Assembly: GCA_014156375.1 (NCBI GenBank)
Contig: RQJH01000001.1
Coordinates: forward strand, 691,903-755,902
Direction of reading: 5' to 3'
Origin: Enterobacteriaceae bacterium 89
GTDB taxonomy: Bacteria > Pseudomonadota > Gammaproteobacteria > Enterobacterales > Enterobacteriaceae
DNA length: 64,000 nt
Under the pieces are notes generated by a model. That model saw only the letters and a program-made list of their open reading frames with translations. It searched no databases and was not told the origin of the DNA. The translations under genes were made by a program, and so were the position numbers. The stretch's first letter is position 1; the number at the start of each line of letters is the position of its first letter. Positions 8,840-16,418 of the stretch are shown piece after piece.

Positions 8840-9988
8840 ATGAGCTTTATGTTGGCACTGCCAAAAATCAGCCTGCACGGCGCAGGCGCAATTGGTGATA
8901 TGGTCAATCTGGTGGCGGGCAAACAGTGGGGTAAAGCGCTGATTGTCACCGACGGTCAGCTGGTCAAACTTGGGCTGCTGGACAGCCTGTTTGCCGCGCT
9001 GGACCAGCACCAGATGTCGTATCACCTGTTTGATGGCGTGTTCCCGAACCCGACCGAAGCGCTGGTGCAAAAGGGCTATCAAACTTACTGCGACGCGGAA
9101 TGCGATTACCTGATCGCCTTCGGCGGCGGCAGCCCGATCGATACCGCCAAAGCCATCAAGATCCTCACCGCCAACCCTGGCCCATCAACGGATTACTCCG
9201 GCGTCGGTAAGGTGAAAAATCCCGGCGTGCCGCTGGTTGCCATTAACACCACCGCGGGCACGGCCGCAGAAATGACCAGCAACGCGGTTATCATCGACAG
9301 CGTGCGCCAGGTAAAAGAAGTGATTATCGACACCAACATCATTCCGGACATCGCCGTGGATGATGCCAGTGTGATGCTGGATATTCCGGCCTCCGTCACC
9401 GCCGCCACCGGCATGGATGCGCTGACCCACGCGATCGAAGCCTATGTTTCCGTTGGCGCGCATCCGCTGACCGACGCCAATGCGCTGGAAGCCATTCGCC
9501 TGATTAATCTGTGGTTGCCAAAAGCGGTGGACGATGGGCACAACCTTGAAGCCCGCGAGCAAATGGCGTTCGGACAATATCTGGCGGGCATGGCTTTCAA
9601 CAGCGCCGGTCTGGGGCTGGTTCACGCGCTAGCGCATCAGCCTGGTGCTACCCACAATCTGCCGCACGGCGTGTGCAACGCCATCCTGCTGCCGATCATC
9701 GAAAACTTTAACCGTCCGAAAGCCGTCGCTCGCTTCGCCCGCGTGGCGCAGGTGATGGGCGTCGACACTCGCGGCATGAGTGATGAAGCCGCCAGCATGT
9801 CTGCCATTCAGGCAATTCGCGATCTGAGCGCCCGCGTCGGTATTCCTGCCGGACTCAGCCAGCTTGGCGTGACCAAAGCGGATATCGAAGGCTGGCTGGA
9901 CAAAGCCCTCGCCGATCCATGCGCGCCGGGCAACCCACGCACCGCCAGCCGCGACGAAGTGCGCGAGCTGTATCTGGAGGCATTATGA
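8840..9988 (+). CDS. fucO: Lactaldehyde reductase (iron-dependent alcohol dehydrogenase)
   Basis: Group III iron-dependent alcohol dehydrogenase (382 residues). It should reduce the L-lactaldehyde released by RhaD to L-1,2-propanediol using NADH. Visible motifs are the nucleotide-binding [12 protein letters not shown], the [10 protein letters not shown] loop, and iron ligands in [14 protein letters not shown] and [19 protein letters not shown]. By eye the sequence is at least as close to E. coli YiaY as to FucO, so the symbol rests partly on its place in the rhamnose operon. AAGGAG lies about 7 bp before the ATG. The stop overlaps the rhaM start (ATGA, 9985-9988). Confidence 0.85.
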   Translation: MSFMLALPKISLHGAGAIGDMVNLVAGKQWGKALIVTDGQLVKLGLLDSLFAALDQHQMSYHLFDGVFPNPTEALVQKGYQTYCDAECDYLIAFGGGSPIDTAKAIKILTANPGPSTDYSGVGKVKNPGVPLVAINTTAGTAAEMTSNAVIIDSVRQVKEVIIDTNIIPDIAVDDASVMLDIPASVTAATGMDALTHAIEAYVSVGAHPLTDANALEAIRLINLWLPKAVDDGHNLEAREQMAFGQYLAGMAFNSAGLGLVHALAHQPGATHNLPHGVCNAILLPIIENFNRPKAVARFARVAQVMGVDTRGMSDEAASMSAIQAIRDLSARVGIPAGLSQLGVTKADIEGWLDKALADPCAPGNPRTASRDEVRELYLEAL

Positions 9989-10299
9989 TCCGCAAAGCGT
10001 TTGTGATGCAGGTACATCCGCACGCTCACGAGGAGTATGAGCGCCGCCATAATCCCATCTGGCCGGAACTGGAAACGGTGCTGAAGGACCACGGCGCGCA
10101 CCATTACGCCATCTTCCTCGACAAAACCCGCAACCTGCTGTTTGCCACGGTGGAGATTGAGTCAGAAGATCGCTGGAACGCCGTCGCCAGTACCGACGTC
10201 TGCCAGCGCTGGTGGAAATACATGGGTGAAGTGATGCCGGCGAACCCGGACAACAGCCCGGTGAGTTCGGAGCTTAAGGAAGTGTTCTGGCTGGAGTAA
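9985..10299 (+). CDS. rhaM: L-rhamnose mutarotase
   Basis: Interconverts alpha and beta anomers of L-rhamnose so that the isomerase receives its preferred form. The 104-residue protein ([21 protein letters not shown]) matches E. coli RhaM (YiiL) in length. It keeps the [13 protein letters not shown] start region, the HHYAIFLD strand and the WWKYMGEVM end. The open frame extends upstream inside fucO, but TGGAGG at 9975-9980 and the ATGA overlap with the fucO stop fix the start at 9985. It is the last gene of the rhamnose operon. Confidence 0.95.
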   Translation: MIRKAFVMQVHPHAHEEYERRHNPIWPELETVLKDHGAHHYAIFLDKTRNLLFATVEIESEDRWNAVASTDVCQRWWKYMGEVMPANPDNSPVSSELKEVFWLE

Positions 10300-10303
10300 C
10301 GAA

Positions 10304-10600
10304 CTAAAGCCAGTAAAGACGGGACTCAACATCCTGAGAGTGGTGTAACACTCTGATAATCCTGATCAGTAACGGTTTATCCAGGTAAAAAATGACGTGG
10401 CTTGCATAAGGTAATGAGCAGATATCGCCTCCCAGCTCGCCACGTCGTCTTCCAATTTTATGTTCTGCAAGCTGCGTGAATCTGCCAGACATTTGCCGGA
10501 TGTATTCATCCGCCCTTGCAATCCCAAACTGGCTGTAGCCATAAAACCAGATGGATTCCAGATCCTCATTCGCTTTTTCGGTCAGCTCAATCGCTTTCAT
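10304..10600 (-). CDS. parE: ParE-family toxin
   Basis: A 98-residue RelE/ParE superfamily toxin: basic, with an N-terminal ELTEKANEDLESIWFYG helix and a C-terminal IIRVLHHSQD strand-helix end, the classic ParE signature. ParE toxins of known systems poison DNA gyrase; that activity is inferred here from family. Its start overlaps the upstream parD by 14 bp, the usual antitoxin-first arrangement. It ends only 5 bp from the convergent rhaM stop, so the pair was inserted tightly behind the rhamnose operon. Confidence 0.85.
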   Translation of the reverse strand: MKAIELTEKANEDLESIWFYGYSQFGIARADEYIRQMSGRFTQLAEHKIGRRRGELGGDICSLPYASHVIFYLDKPLLIRIIRVLHHSQDVESRLYWL

Positions 10601-10853
10601 CCTTAATACCTGCCCTGGTTTTTACTTTCCGGAGAAAGGCTTCCTGCTCCCAGCGCTGGGAAGTTCCTTCATCCAATCCTTCCGCCAGCAGGCGTTTTAA
10701 CGCCTGAAGCTGAGATTCAGCCTGCTTCTCTCGCAGCAGCCGCAGTGAGTCACGAATAACTTCACTCTGAGTTCGGTAATCTCCTGAGGAAATCAGAGAC
10801 TCAACGAACTGGCGAAGCTCATCGCCTAAATCAACCGTCATCGTTCTTGCCAT
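10587..10853 (-). CDS. parD: ParD-family antitoxin
   Basis: An 88-residue ribbon-helix-helix antitoxin. The N-terminal MARTMTVDLGDEL strand and the RTQSEVIRDSLRLLREKQ helix form the DNA-binding dimer, and the charged C-terminal tail should wrap around the ParE partner encoded just downstream. The TGGCAAGAAC start sits about 17 bp after a palindrome (10870-10886) that is a natural autoregulatory operator. Confidence 0.88.
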   Translation of the reverse strand: MARTMTVDLGDELRQFVESLISSGDYRTQSEVIRDSLRLLREKQAESQLQALKRLLAEGLDEGTSQRWEQEAFLRKVKTRAGIKDESD

Positions 10854-10869
10854 TATTCATCTCTCCCGC

Positions 10870-10886
10870 GTAAGATTTATTCTTAC
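10870..10886. promoter_or_regulatory. Putative ParD operator palindrome
   Basis: GTAAGA-TTTAT-TCTTAC is a perfect 6-bp inverted repeat 17 bp upstream of the parD start. Type II antitoxins of this family bind such palindromes at their own promoter; binding here is inferred. Confidence 0.55.
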
Positions 10887-10933
10887 ATCTTAGCGCTTCA
10901 GCCTGTCACGATGCCAGTTGAAGTTAAGCCGGG

Positions 10934-10964
10934 AAAAAAACGCCCGATTTCTCAGGCGTTTTCC
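10934..10964 (-). terminator. Rho-independent terminator of the porin gene
   Basis: On the minus strand an ACGCC...GGCGT stem with a loop of about 11 nt is followed by seven U. It lies just beyond the porin stop codon (10970). Confidence 0.8.
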
Positions 10965-10969
10965 TGTCA

Positions 10970-12337
10970 TCAGAAATAGTACTTAAACCGCACGCGGCCG
11001 CCGTAGCGGTTATCGTCGCTGCTGATGCTGCTGTCGCCGCTAATTTGCGACCAGTATGCGCCGAGATAGATATTGAAGTTCTGCATATCCATCACGTTCG
11101 GAATTTGGTACGAGGCGTGAACGGTGTGGATATCGTAAGTGCCTGCATCGCCAAACCAGCAGTCGTCGTCACAGGTTACGCCCGCGTAATCATCCACTTT
11201 GTTGTGCGCGTAGATGTAGCCCAGCTCGAAGCGATGCCACAGCGCGTTGACGCCGGCGGTGAAATCTTTTTCATCCGTTGCGTCCAGATACGCCGTATTG
11301 AGGTTCACCACGACGCCGTTTTCAGGATCGTTCTGCAGGCCGTTCCACGTCATGGTCATGCCATAGCCGGTACGGTCCGACTGATCGACAAAGTGCCCGT
11401 TTGCATCGTAATAACCGTAGGCGTTGTTGACCACGTTGCTTTCCATCGCCGCCGCCACCGAGAACGCGCCTTCAGTCCACGACACCACCGGACGCAGATA
11501 GGCCACGTTTTTCTGTTGCTCCATGCTGCGGCCATGATAATCGCCGTCGTTGTACAGTGACGTGCCGTCCTCCAGCAGGGTGTTCAGTTCAAAATACCAG
11601 TTCCCCAGCTGCTTGCTCATCAGGAAGTTACCGCCGTCGTCGGAACGCCCGCGCCCTTCTTTCATCATATAGATATAGCCGTGCCCATCGTCATACAGAT
11701 CGTTGGCGGTATTTCCCGAATGCTCAATAAAAGTATCCTGATTCAGCGGGAACATGTCATAGGCTTCGAAGCGACCGACTTTTATTTTCCAGTCATCCTG
11801 CTGACCAAAAAAGAACACCGCATCATCAAGATTCATTGAACCCGTCATATCTGCCAGCGGTTGTGCAGAAAAACCAGCGAAATAACCGTTCTGCAATGTT
11901 CTTATTCCGTCAAAGCCTAACAGGATGCGGCCATTTAAATCCCAGCGCTCATTGCTGTCATCCTGATTGGAAATAATAGAACCTTTACGGCTCTCGGCAT
12001 CCATATTGAATTCAACATCACCATAAACTTTCAAATCGCCGTAGCCGGAAAGTGAAAGCGCTGGTACAGACGCGTTCTTCTTCGTCTCTTCTTTCGGCGT
12101 TTCGTTCTTCACTGTGACCTGTTGCTGAACCTGTTGAAGCTCCTGCCTGTCAGTGACCTGCTGCGCTTTAAGCTGCTGGACCTGTGCTTCCGCCGCGGTA
12201 GCACGATTCTCAGCAGAGGCGAGCCGCTCTTCGAGGATTTGCAAACGCTGTTCAACGGTCAGTGGAGAGGATTTAGCAGACACGGAATGGCTGGCAATCA
12301 ATAAACCGACAGCCATCGCCAGGGTTGTTTTTCTCAT
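10970..12337 (-). CDS. Carbohydrate-selective outer-membrane porin (RafY-like)
   Basis: Outer-membrane beta-barrel: signal peptide MRKTTLAMAVGLLIASHSVSA, then a coiled-coil segment of about 50 residues (EQRLQILEERLASAENRATAAEAQ and Gln-rich continuation), then a barrel ending in RVRFKYYF, with the C-terminal Phe expected for BAM-dependent assembly. About 455 residues. It lacks LamB-type sequence, and the acidic barrel plus N-terminal coiled coil recalls plasmid glycoporins such as RafY, though ScrY-type porins also carry such an N-terminal domain. The start was set at 12337, where AAGGA is about 9 bp upstream; in-frame starts exist at 12346 and 12358. It stands alone, so its substrate is unknown. 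Sugar uptake serving the nearby PTS operon is only an inference. Confidence 0.75.
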   Translation of the reverse strand: MRKTTLAMAVGLLIASHSVSAKSSPLTVEQRLQILEERLASAENRATAAEAQVQQLKAQQVTDRQELQQVQQQVTVKNETPKEETKKNASVPALSLSGYGDLKVYGDVEFNMDAESRKGSIISNQDDSNERWDLNGRILLGFDGIRTLQNGYFAGFSAQPLADMTGSMNLDDAVFFFGQQDDWKIKVGRFEAYDMFPLNQDTFIEHSGNTANDLYDDGHGYIYMMKEGRGRSDDGGNFLMSKQLGNWYFELNTLLEDGTSLYNDGDYHGRSMEQQKNVAYLRPVVSWTEGAFSVAAAMESNVVNNAYGYYDANGHFVDQSDRTGYGMTMTWNGLQNDPENGVVVNLNTAYLDATDEKDFTAGVNALWHRFELGYIYAHNKVDDYAGVTCDDDCWFGDAGTYDIHTVHASYQIPNVMDMQNFNIYLGAYWSQISGDSSISSDDNRYGGRVRFKYYF

Positions 12338-12451
12338 ATTTAGCATTCCTTGAGGCAATAAAAAATAGCGGTAAATTCCCGCTGCGAATAGATATTTGAG
12401 GTGAATGCTTTTTATAGTTATTATTGATTTATCAAAAGGTCATAACCTTTA

Positions 12452-12494
12452 TTTCACAAAAGGCGTGAAACAGACTTTTTAATAATATTATTAA
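12452..12494. promoter_or_regulatory. Palindromes upstream of the porin gene
   Basis: TTTCAC-N7-GTGAAA (12452-12470) is a perfect 6-bp inverted repeat, and TTAATAATATTATTAA (12479-12494) is a perfect 16-bp palindrome. Both lie 115-160 bp upstream of the porin start in an AT-rich gap. They look like operator sites; the regulator is unknown. Confidence 0.5.
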
Positions 12495-12582
12495 GCAGTG
12501 AGGAGAAAAACGAAAAATAACCCGTAACGTGAGCAAGATAACAACTCAGTTTTTAACTATAAATCTAATAAATATATAAAGG

Positions 12583-12608
12583 GAAAAAGCGCCCTCATTA
12601 TTGAGGGC
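12583..12608 (-). terminator. Rho-independent terminator of the XRE-cupin regulator gene
   Basis: On the minus strand GCCCTCA-ATAA-TGAGGGC is followed after GC by a short U-run. It lies 9 bp beyond the regulator stop codon. Confidence 0.75.
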
Positions 12609-12616
12609 AGTTATTA

Positions 12617-13165
12617 TTAATTCTGTTCCGCGACCAGCAGCGCCTGGGTATCCGCTTCCAGCGCCTTAAAGACGTGCTCCTGATCGGCCGGATAGCAGAT
12701 GTAATCTCCGGCATTCAATTCTTCTGGCGCTTCCGTCAGCCCGACCAGCGCCCGGCCCTGAGTCACGATGATGTGCTCCACGGAACCCGGCGGATGCGGC
12801 TGGGAAATCCGATCGGCACCTGGCTGAGTCATCAGCAGGTAGATATCACGGCGTGCGCCCGGCGGGCAGGCGGCCAGTAAGATGGCCTCATAGTTTGCCT
12901 GTCCTGCCACCACCTTCGTTCCTTCTCCCCGGCGAATCACCTGAGTGGTGGGAAGCTGCGGCTCCAGCAGGCGGGCAAAAGGAATATCCAGCGCCACGCA
13001 AAGCGACCACAGCGTTTCCAGGCTAGGGTTACCGTTACCCGCTTCCAGCTGCGACAGCGTGGATTTAGCTATCCCGGCCCGGCGGGCAATCTCCGCCAGT
13101 GAAAGTCCGGTTCGCTGGCGTTCGCGCACCAGGCTTTTCGCGATCACGCTGATTGGCTGCGTCAT
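12617..13165 (-). CDS. XRE-family regulator with C-terminal cupin domain
   Basis: 182 residues: an N-terminal lambda-repressor-like helix-turn-helix (LSLAEIARRAGIAKSTLSQL, residues about 21-40, followed by EAGNGNPSLETLWSLCVAL) and a C-terminal cupin barrel with HPPGSVEHIIV and GDYICYPADQEHVF. This is the layout of small-molecule-responsive repressors such as PuuR and YdcN. It is divergent from azlCD, so it very likely controls that exporter. ATG 13165 has GGAG 7 bp upstream; an upstream ATG at 13177 is less well placed. The ligand is unknown. Confidence 0.85.
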   Translation of the reverse strand: MTQPISVIAKSLVRERQRTGLSLAEIARRAGIAKSTLSQLEAGNGNPSLETLWSLCVALDIPFARLLEPQLPTTQVIRRGEGTKVVAGQANYEAILLAACPPGARRDIYLLMTQPGADRISQPHPPGSVEHIIVTQGRALVGLTEAPEELNAGDYICYPADQEHVFKALEADTQALLVAEQN

Positions 13166-13189
13166 ACACGGCTCCATGTTCTATAAAAA

Positions 13190-13202
13190 GAACGAATCGT
13201 TC
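13190..13202. promoter_or_regulatory. Putative operator in the regulator-azlC intergenic region
   Basis: GAACGAATCGTTC is a perfect palindrome around a central A. A related CGTTCG half lies at 13245-13250, just after a consensus -10 TATAAT (13232-13237) that reads toward azlC. The pair would let the divergent XRE regulator control both genes. Confidence 0.55.
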
Positions 13203-13266
13203 ATCTTGTAAAACGACTCAACAGTGTTCATTATAATGGAAACTCGTTCGATATGGCTAAAATTGT

Positions 13267-13929
13267 ATGATCCGACACTCTCTCGCCTGCCTGAAAGGCG
13301 ACACTATCAAAGCGATTTTCCTCGTCTGCGTGGCGGTTGGCGTGGTTGGCGTCTCCTACGGTTCACTGGCGATGTCCTGGGGCTTTCCTCTGTGGGTGCC
13401 TCTGGCGTTATCCACCCTGGTGCTGGCGGGCGCTTCCGAATTTATGTTTATCGGGATTATCGCCAGCGGCGGCAACCCGCTGGCTGCGGCGGCTGCGGGG
13501 TTACTGGTTAACGCGCGTCATATTCCGTTCGGCGTGGCGGTGCGTGAACTGGTGGGCAAACGCGCCCTCGGGCTGTTGGGCTGCCACATCATGAACGACG
13601 AAAGCGTGGTGTTCGGTATGTCGCAGCCTACGCCGGAACAGCGCAAAGCCGCTTACTGGCTGTGCGGCAGCGGCGTTGCCATTCTGTGGCCGCTCGGCGT
13701 TTTGCTCGGCAGCGGCGTCGGCAAATTACTCCCTTCACCTGAAACCATCGGGCTGGACGCGGTGTTCCCGGCGATCCTTTTGGCGCTGGTTATCCCGGCC
13801 TTTAAAAAGCGCACCACCCTGATTCGCGCCATGACCGGAGCGGTGATTTCACTGGCCTCCGTGCCGTTCACTCCAGCAGGCGTGCCGGTACTGCTGTCGT
13901 TGTTGGGTATTTTTGCGAGGAAGAAATGA
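13267..13929 (+). CDS. azlC: AzlC-family branched-chain amino acid exporter, large subunit
   Basis: Integral membrane protein of 220 residues with about six hydrophobic helices (for example AIFLVCVAVGVVGVSYGSLA). It belongs to the AzlC/YgaZ family, which with an AzlD-type small partner exports branched-chain amino acids such as valine or the analogue azaleucine. The conserved NARHIPFGVAVRELVG stretch is present. The ribosome-binding site before ATG 13267 is weak. Its stop overlaps the azlD start. Confidence 0.88.
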   Translation: MIRHSLACLKGDTIKAIFLVCVAVGVVGVSYGSLAMSWGFPLWVPLALSTLVLAGASEFMFIGIIASGGNPLAAAAAGLLVNARHIPFGVAVRELVGKRALGLLGCHIMNDESVVFGMSQPTPEQRKAAYWLCGSGVAILWPLGVLLGSGVGKLLPSPETIGLDAVFPAILLALVIPAFKKRTTLIRAMTGAVISLASVPFTPAGVPVLLSLLGIFARKK

Positions 13930-14252
13930 TGGGCGAGACCTTATGGATTATTGTCGGCATCGCGGTGCTGTCGGCAGGAACATACCTGATGCGCTTTGGC
14001 GGAGCGAGGCTTGGCAATAAGCTGGCGCTGTCCGAGCGTTCACAGGCGATGCTGAACGATGCGGCCACCACGTTGCTGTTTGCTGTCGCCCTGGCCGCCA
14101 CCTTTTTCGAAGGCAGCCACTTCGCAGGTAGCGCCCGCGTTCTCGGGGTTGCCGTGGCGGTGTTCCTGGCGTGGCGCAAGGTTCCGCTGATTATCGTGAT
14201 CGTGGCGGCCGCCGTGGTTACGGCACTGCTGCGACTGGCTGGTTTGCCGTAA
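13926..14252 (+). CDS. azlD: AzlD-family branched-chain amino acid exporter, small subunit
   Basis: Membrane protein of 108 residues with three to four helices (LWIIVGIAVLSAGTYLMRFGG at the start), the AzlD/YgaH partner of the preceding AzlC protein. Either ATG 13926 (ATGA overlap with azlC) or ATG 13929 may start translation; GAGGAAG serves both. The 3' end overlaps the convergent kinase-like gene by 35 bp, with no visible terminator between them. Confidence 0.87.
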   Translation: MMGETLWIIVGIAVLSAGTYLMRFGGARLGNKLALSERSQAMLNDAATTLLFAVALAATFFEGSHFAGSARVLGVAVAVFLAWRKVPLIIVIVAAAVVTALLRLAGLP

Positions 14253-14802
14253 GGCAGTCCGTTACCCAGTCCGTCAGCCGGGCGAACGTGGCCGGAAACG
14301 CATCCTGATTGAGCGTGAATACCGGCCCAATCGCCATCGGTTTCGCACCGGCGGCAAGTCGGGCCAACTCCGGTAAATACTCTTCGCCGGGATGGCCCAT
14401 TTTGCGGTCGTTGAGCCTTTTGCCGTAGCGCGCCACCGCCAGCTCCGGCGAAATTTGGTTCCAGACTTCCAGCACCTGCCCCACTCCGGCCTGTTGCAGG
14501 AAACGCAGCAAATCCTCTTTCGGCTGAAAACCAAACCATGCATCGACTATCCACAGGCAGTTTGCCGGAGCCTGGCCGACTATCGACCAGATAACCTCGT
14601 ACGCCGCACAGCCCAGCTTGCGATTAAAGGGCCGGTCGATAGCGTCGAACTTCGCCATAAACGGCTCTTTGATCCCATCGATAGTTAACGACGGCACGCC
14701 AAAATAGGTGGACAGCTCGCGGGTGACCGTGCTTTTCCCGGATGCGGGAATGCCGTTCACCAGAATGACCGTTTTCTGTTCGGGAAGTAACGTTGTCTTC
14801 AT
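14218..14802 (-). CDS. P-loop kinase-like protein, last gene of the PTS operon
   Basis: A 194-residue AAA/zeta-toxin-like or chloramphenicol-phosphotransferase-like P-loop protein. Walker A GIPASGKST lies near residues 17-25, with a DAWFGFQPKED segment in the middle that could be the Walker B region. The specific family is not recognised. It is probably a small-molecule kinase. Its ATG overlaps the stop of the upstream IIA gene (ATGA, 14799-14802), so it is translationally coupled to the sugar PTS. That suggests a role in metabolism or control of the imported sugar, but no substrate can be named. Confidence 0.72.
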   Translation of the reverse strand: MKTTLLPEQKTVILVNGIPASGKSTVTRELSTYFGVPSLTIDGIKEPFMAKFDAIDRPFNRKLGCAAYEVIWSIVGQAPANCLWIVDAWFGFQPKEDLLRFLQQAGVGQVLEVWNQISPELAVARYGKRLNDRKMGHPGEEYLPELARLAAGAKPMAIGPVFTLNQDAFPATFARLTDWVTDCLTANQPVAAVP

Positions 14803-15236
14803 AGCAGCGCCACCACTTCTTCTTTGCTGCTGGCTGCACGCAGCCTGGCCAGCCTGTCATCATTATCCAGCAGTTCAACAATGGCGCGGATGCCCTCTTC
14901 AATATGAGCATTACTGTCTTTTGCGCCGAACATAATCACGATATCCACCGCTTCGCTGTCGCCAAATCTGACGGGCTCGGTCAGCAGCACCATGCTGAAA
15001 CAATTACGCTTTACGCCGCATTCCGGGCGCGCGTGAGGAATGGCAATCCCTTCGTCGAAAACATAATACGCTCCGTGGTCGAGCGTATTCTGGATCACCG
15101 CTTCACCATAATTTTCCGAAATAAATCCCTTTTCGATAAGGGGTCTTGCCGCCTGGCGAATCACATCCTGCCACTGGTGAATATCTACGCCGACCTGAAT
15201 GGCATCGGCTTCGATCAGTAACTCTTTGATAGCCAT
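14799..15236 (-). CDS. PTS EIIA component, ascorbate/mannitol type
   Basis: 145-residue cytoplasmic phosphocarrier. The active His lies in GIAIPHARPE near residue 67, which matches the UlaC/SgaA pattern (GIAMPHARPE). It takes phosphate from HPr and passes it to the IIB encoded at 17765-18079. In this operon IIA, IIB and IIC are separate proteins, and IIA lies downstream of the aldolase gene instead of beside IIB. The coupling to the P-loop kinase gene is tight (4-bp overlap). Confidence 0.88.
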   Translation of the reverse strand: MAIKELLIEADAIQVGVDIHQWQDVIRQAARPLIEKGFISENYGEAVIQNTLDHGAYYVFDEGIAIPHARPECGVKRNCFSMVLLTEPVRFGDSEAVDIVIMFGAKDSNAHIEEGIRAIVELLDNDDRLARLRAASSKEEVVALL

Positions 15237-15245
15237 TGTTTCTCC

Positions 15246-15515
15246 CTATATATTGCGACGAATCACATTTCGCAGCTCATCAATACGTTCAAAAAGCGAC
15301 TCCACCTGCGAACGATAGCGCGGGCTGCTGGCAAAGACGTTTAATGCCCGGTTATAGATCAGCATCAGGCGTTTCTGCACCTCATTATTTCGCGGATCGT
15401 TCTGTAGCTGAGTTTCCAGCTCGCTTATTTCAGCCGAAAGTTTCTCAGCCTGGCTGTCATTATCTCCCGTAACTTCGGGCTTATTTCCCCATAAAGACCT
15501 GAGCGTTTTTAACAT
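15246..15515 (-). CDS. Hypothetical small helical protein in the PTS operon
   Basis: 89 residues from ATG 15515 (GGAG 6 bp upstream; a GTG at 15548 is less likely). No family recognised. The sequence is hydrophilic and almost entirely predicted helical: an acidic heptad-like stretch (QAEKLSAEISELETQLQND) followed by a basic, amphipathic half ending ERIDELRNVIRRNI. There is no signal peptide or membrane segment. It lies between the aldolase and IIA genes with short gaps (60 and 9 bp), so it is co-transcribed with them. A scaffold or regulatory partner is one possibility. Confidence 0.7.
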   Translation of the reverse strand: MLKTLRSLWGNKPEVTGDNDSQAEKLSAEISELETQLQNDPRNNEVQKRLMLIYNRALNVFASSPRYRSQVESLFERIDELRNVIRRNI

Positions 15516-15575
15516 AGCCGACTCCAGCCCCGACGGGTGCCGGGGCACCAGGGTTTGAAAATAAAACGGTGAGTA

Positions 15576-16418
15576 TTATTTAAAAAGCGCGATTTTTTCC
15601 ATTAAGACATTTGTCACAGCGTCATTCGCCGGAATTAAAAACTTGCGCACGCTGTCGTTGACTTTCCCTTTTTCGAACATGGTTTTGCACTGCCCAACCC
15701 ACTGCACGTTCATTTCCGTGCCGACGTTCACTTTATTAATCCCTTCGGTCACCGCCAGTCGCATATCATCATCGCTGACGCCGGTGCCACCGTGCAGCAC
15801 CAGCGGCGTGGCGGTTGCGGCGCTAATCTCTTTCAGGCGCTGATGCTGAATGTGCGCCTTACCAGTGTAGAGCCCGTGCACCGTACCGACGGAAACCGCC
15901 AGCATATCGACATCGGTTTCCGCAACAAAACGGCTGGCGTCTTCCACGGTAGTGAAGCAAATATCTTCTTCCGCCACCGCTTTACCATCTTCCGAACCGC
16001 CAATCGCGCCAAGCTCGGCTTCAACAGAGATATTTCGCGGACGCGCCATTTCAACGACAATTCGGGTATTAGCGATATTGTCTTCCATATTCAGGTGCGA
16101 GCCGTCATACATCACCGATGAAAATCCGGCATTCATCGCGGTTTCAATAGCCTTAATATCCGAGCAGTGATCGAGATGCAGACAGGTCGGCACATTTTCG
16201 CTTTCCGCCAGGGAGCGAACGGAATCGACCAGTAATTTATAACCCAGATATTCCGCTGTCCCGGTAGAAATTTGAATCATTAACGGACTGTCGGTTTTCT
16301 TCGCCGCGCGGAAAAACGCAGGTAGCATTTCGATACAGTGCAAATTAAACGATCCAATGGCTTTAAACTGACGTTGTTTCGCCACCTCAAGAATGGCATT
16401 AAAATTAAGCAGACTCAT
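15576..16418 (-). CDS. Class II ketose-bisphosphate aldolase (GatY/KbaY/Fba-like)
   Basis: 280 residues, zinc-dependent class II aldolase fold. Zinc and catalytic motifs are present: HLDHCSD (about residues 80-86), MYDGSHL, EAELGAIGG, GTVHGLYTG, LVLHGGTG and NVGTEMN. It should split a ketose 1,6-bisphosphate into dihydroxyacetone phosphate plus an aldehyde phosphate. Tagatose, fructose or another epimer cannot be decided from sequence. GGAGAAGG lies before ATG 16418, and the longer frame upstream runs inside the IIC gene. It overlaps IIC by 14 bp. It probably acts on the product of the phosphofructokinase-like enzyme of the same operon. Confidence 0.88.
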   Translation of the reverse strand: MSLLNFNAILEVAKQRQFKAIGSFNLHCIEMLPAFFRAAKKTDSPLMIQISTGTAEYLGYKLLVDSVRSLAESENVPTCLHLDHCSDIKAIETAMNAGFSSVMYDGSHLNMEDNIANTRIVVEMARPRNISVEAELGAIGGSEDGKAVAEEDICFTTVEDASRFVAETDVDMLAVSVGTVHGLYTGKAHIQHQRLKEISAATATPLVLHGGTGVSDDDMRLAVTEGINKVNVGTEMNVQWVGQCKTMFEKGKVNDSVRKFLIPANDAVTNVLMEKIALFK

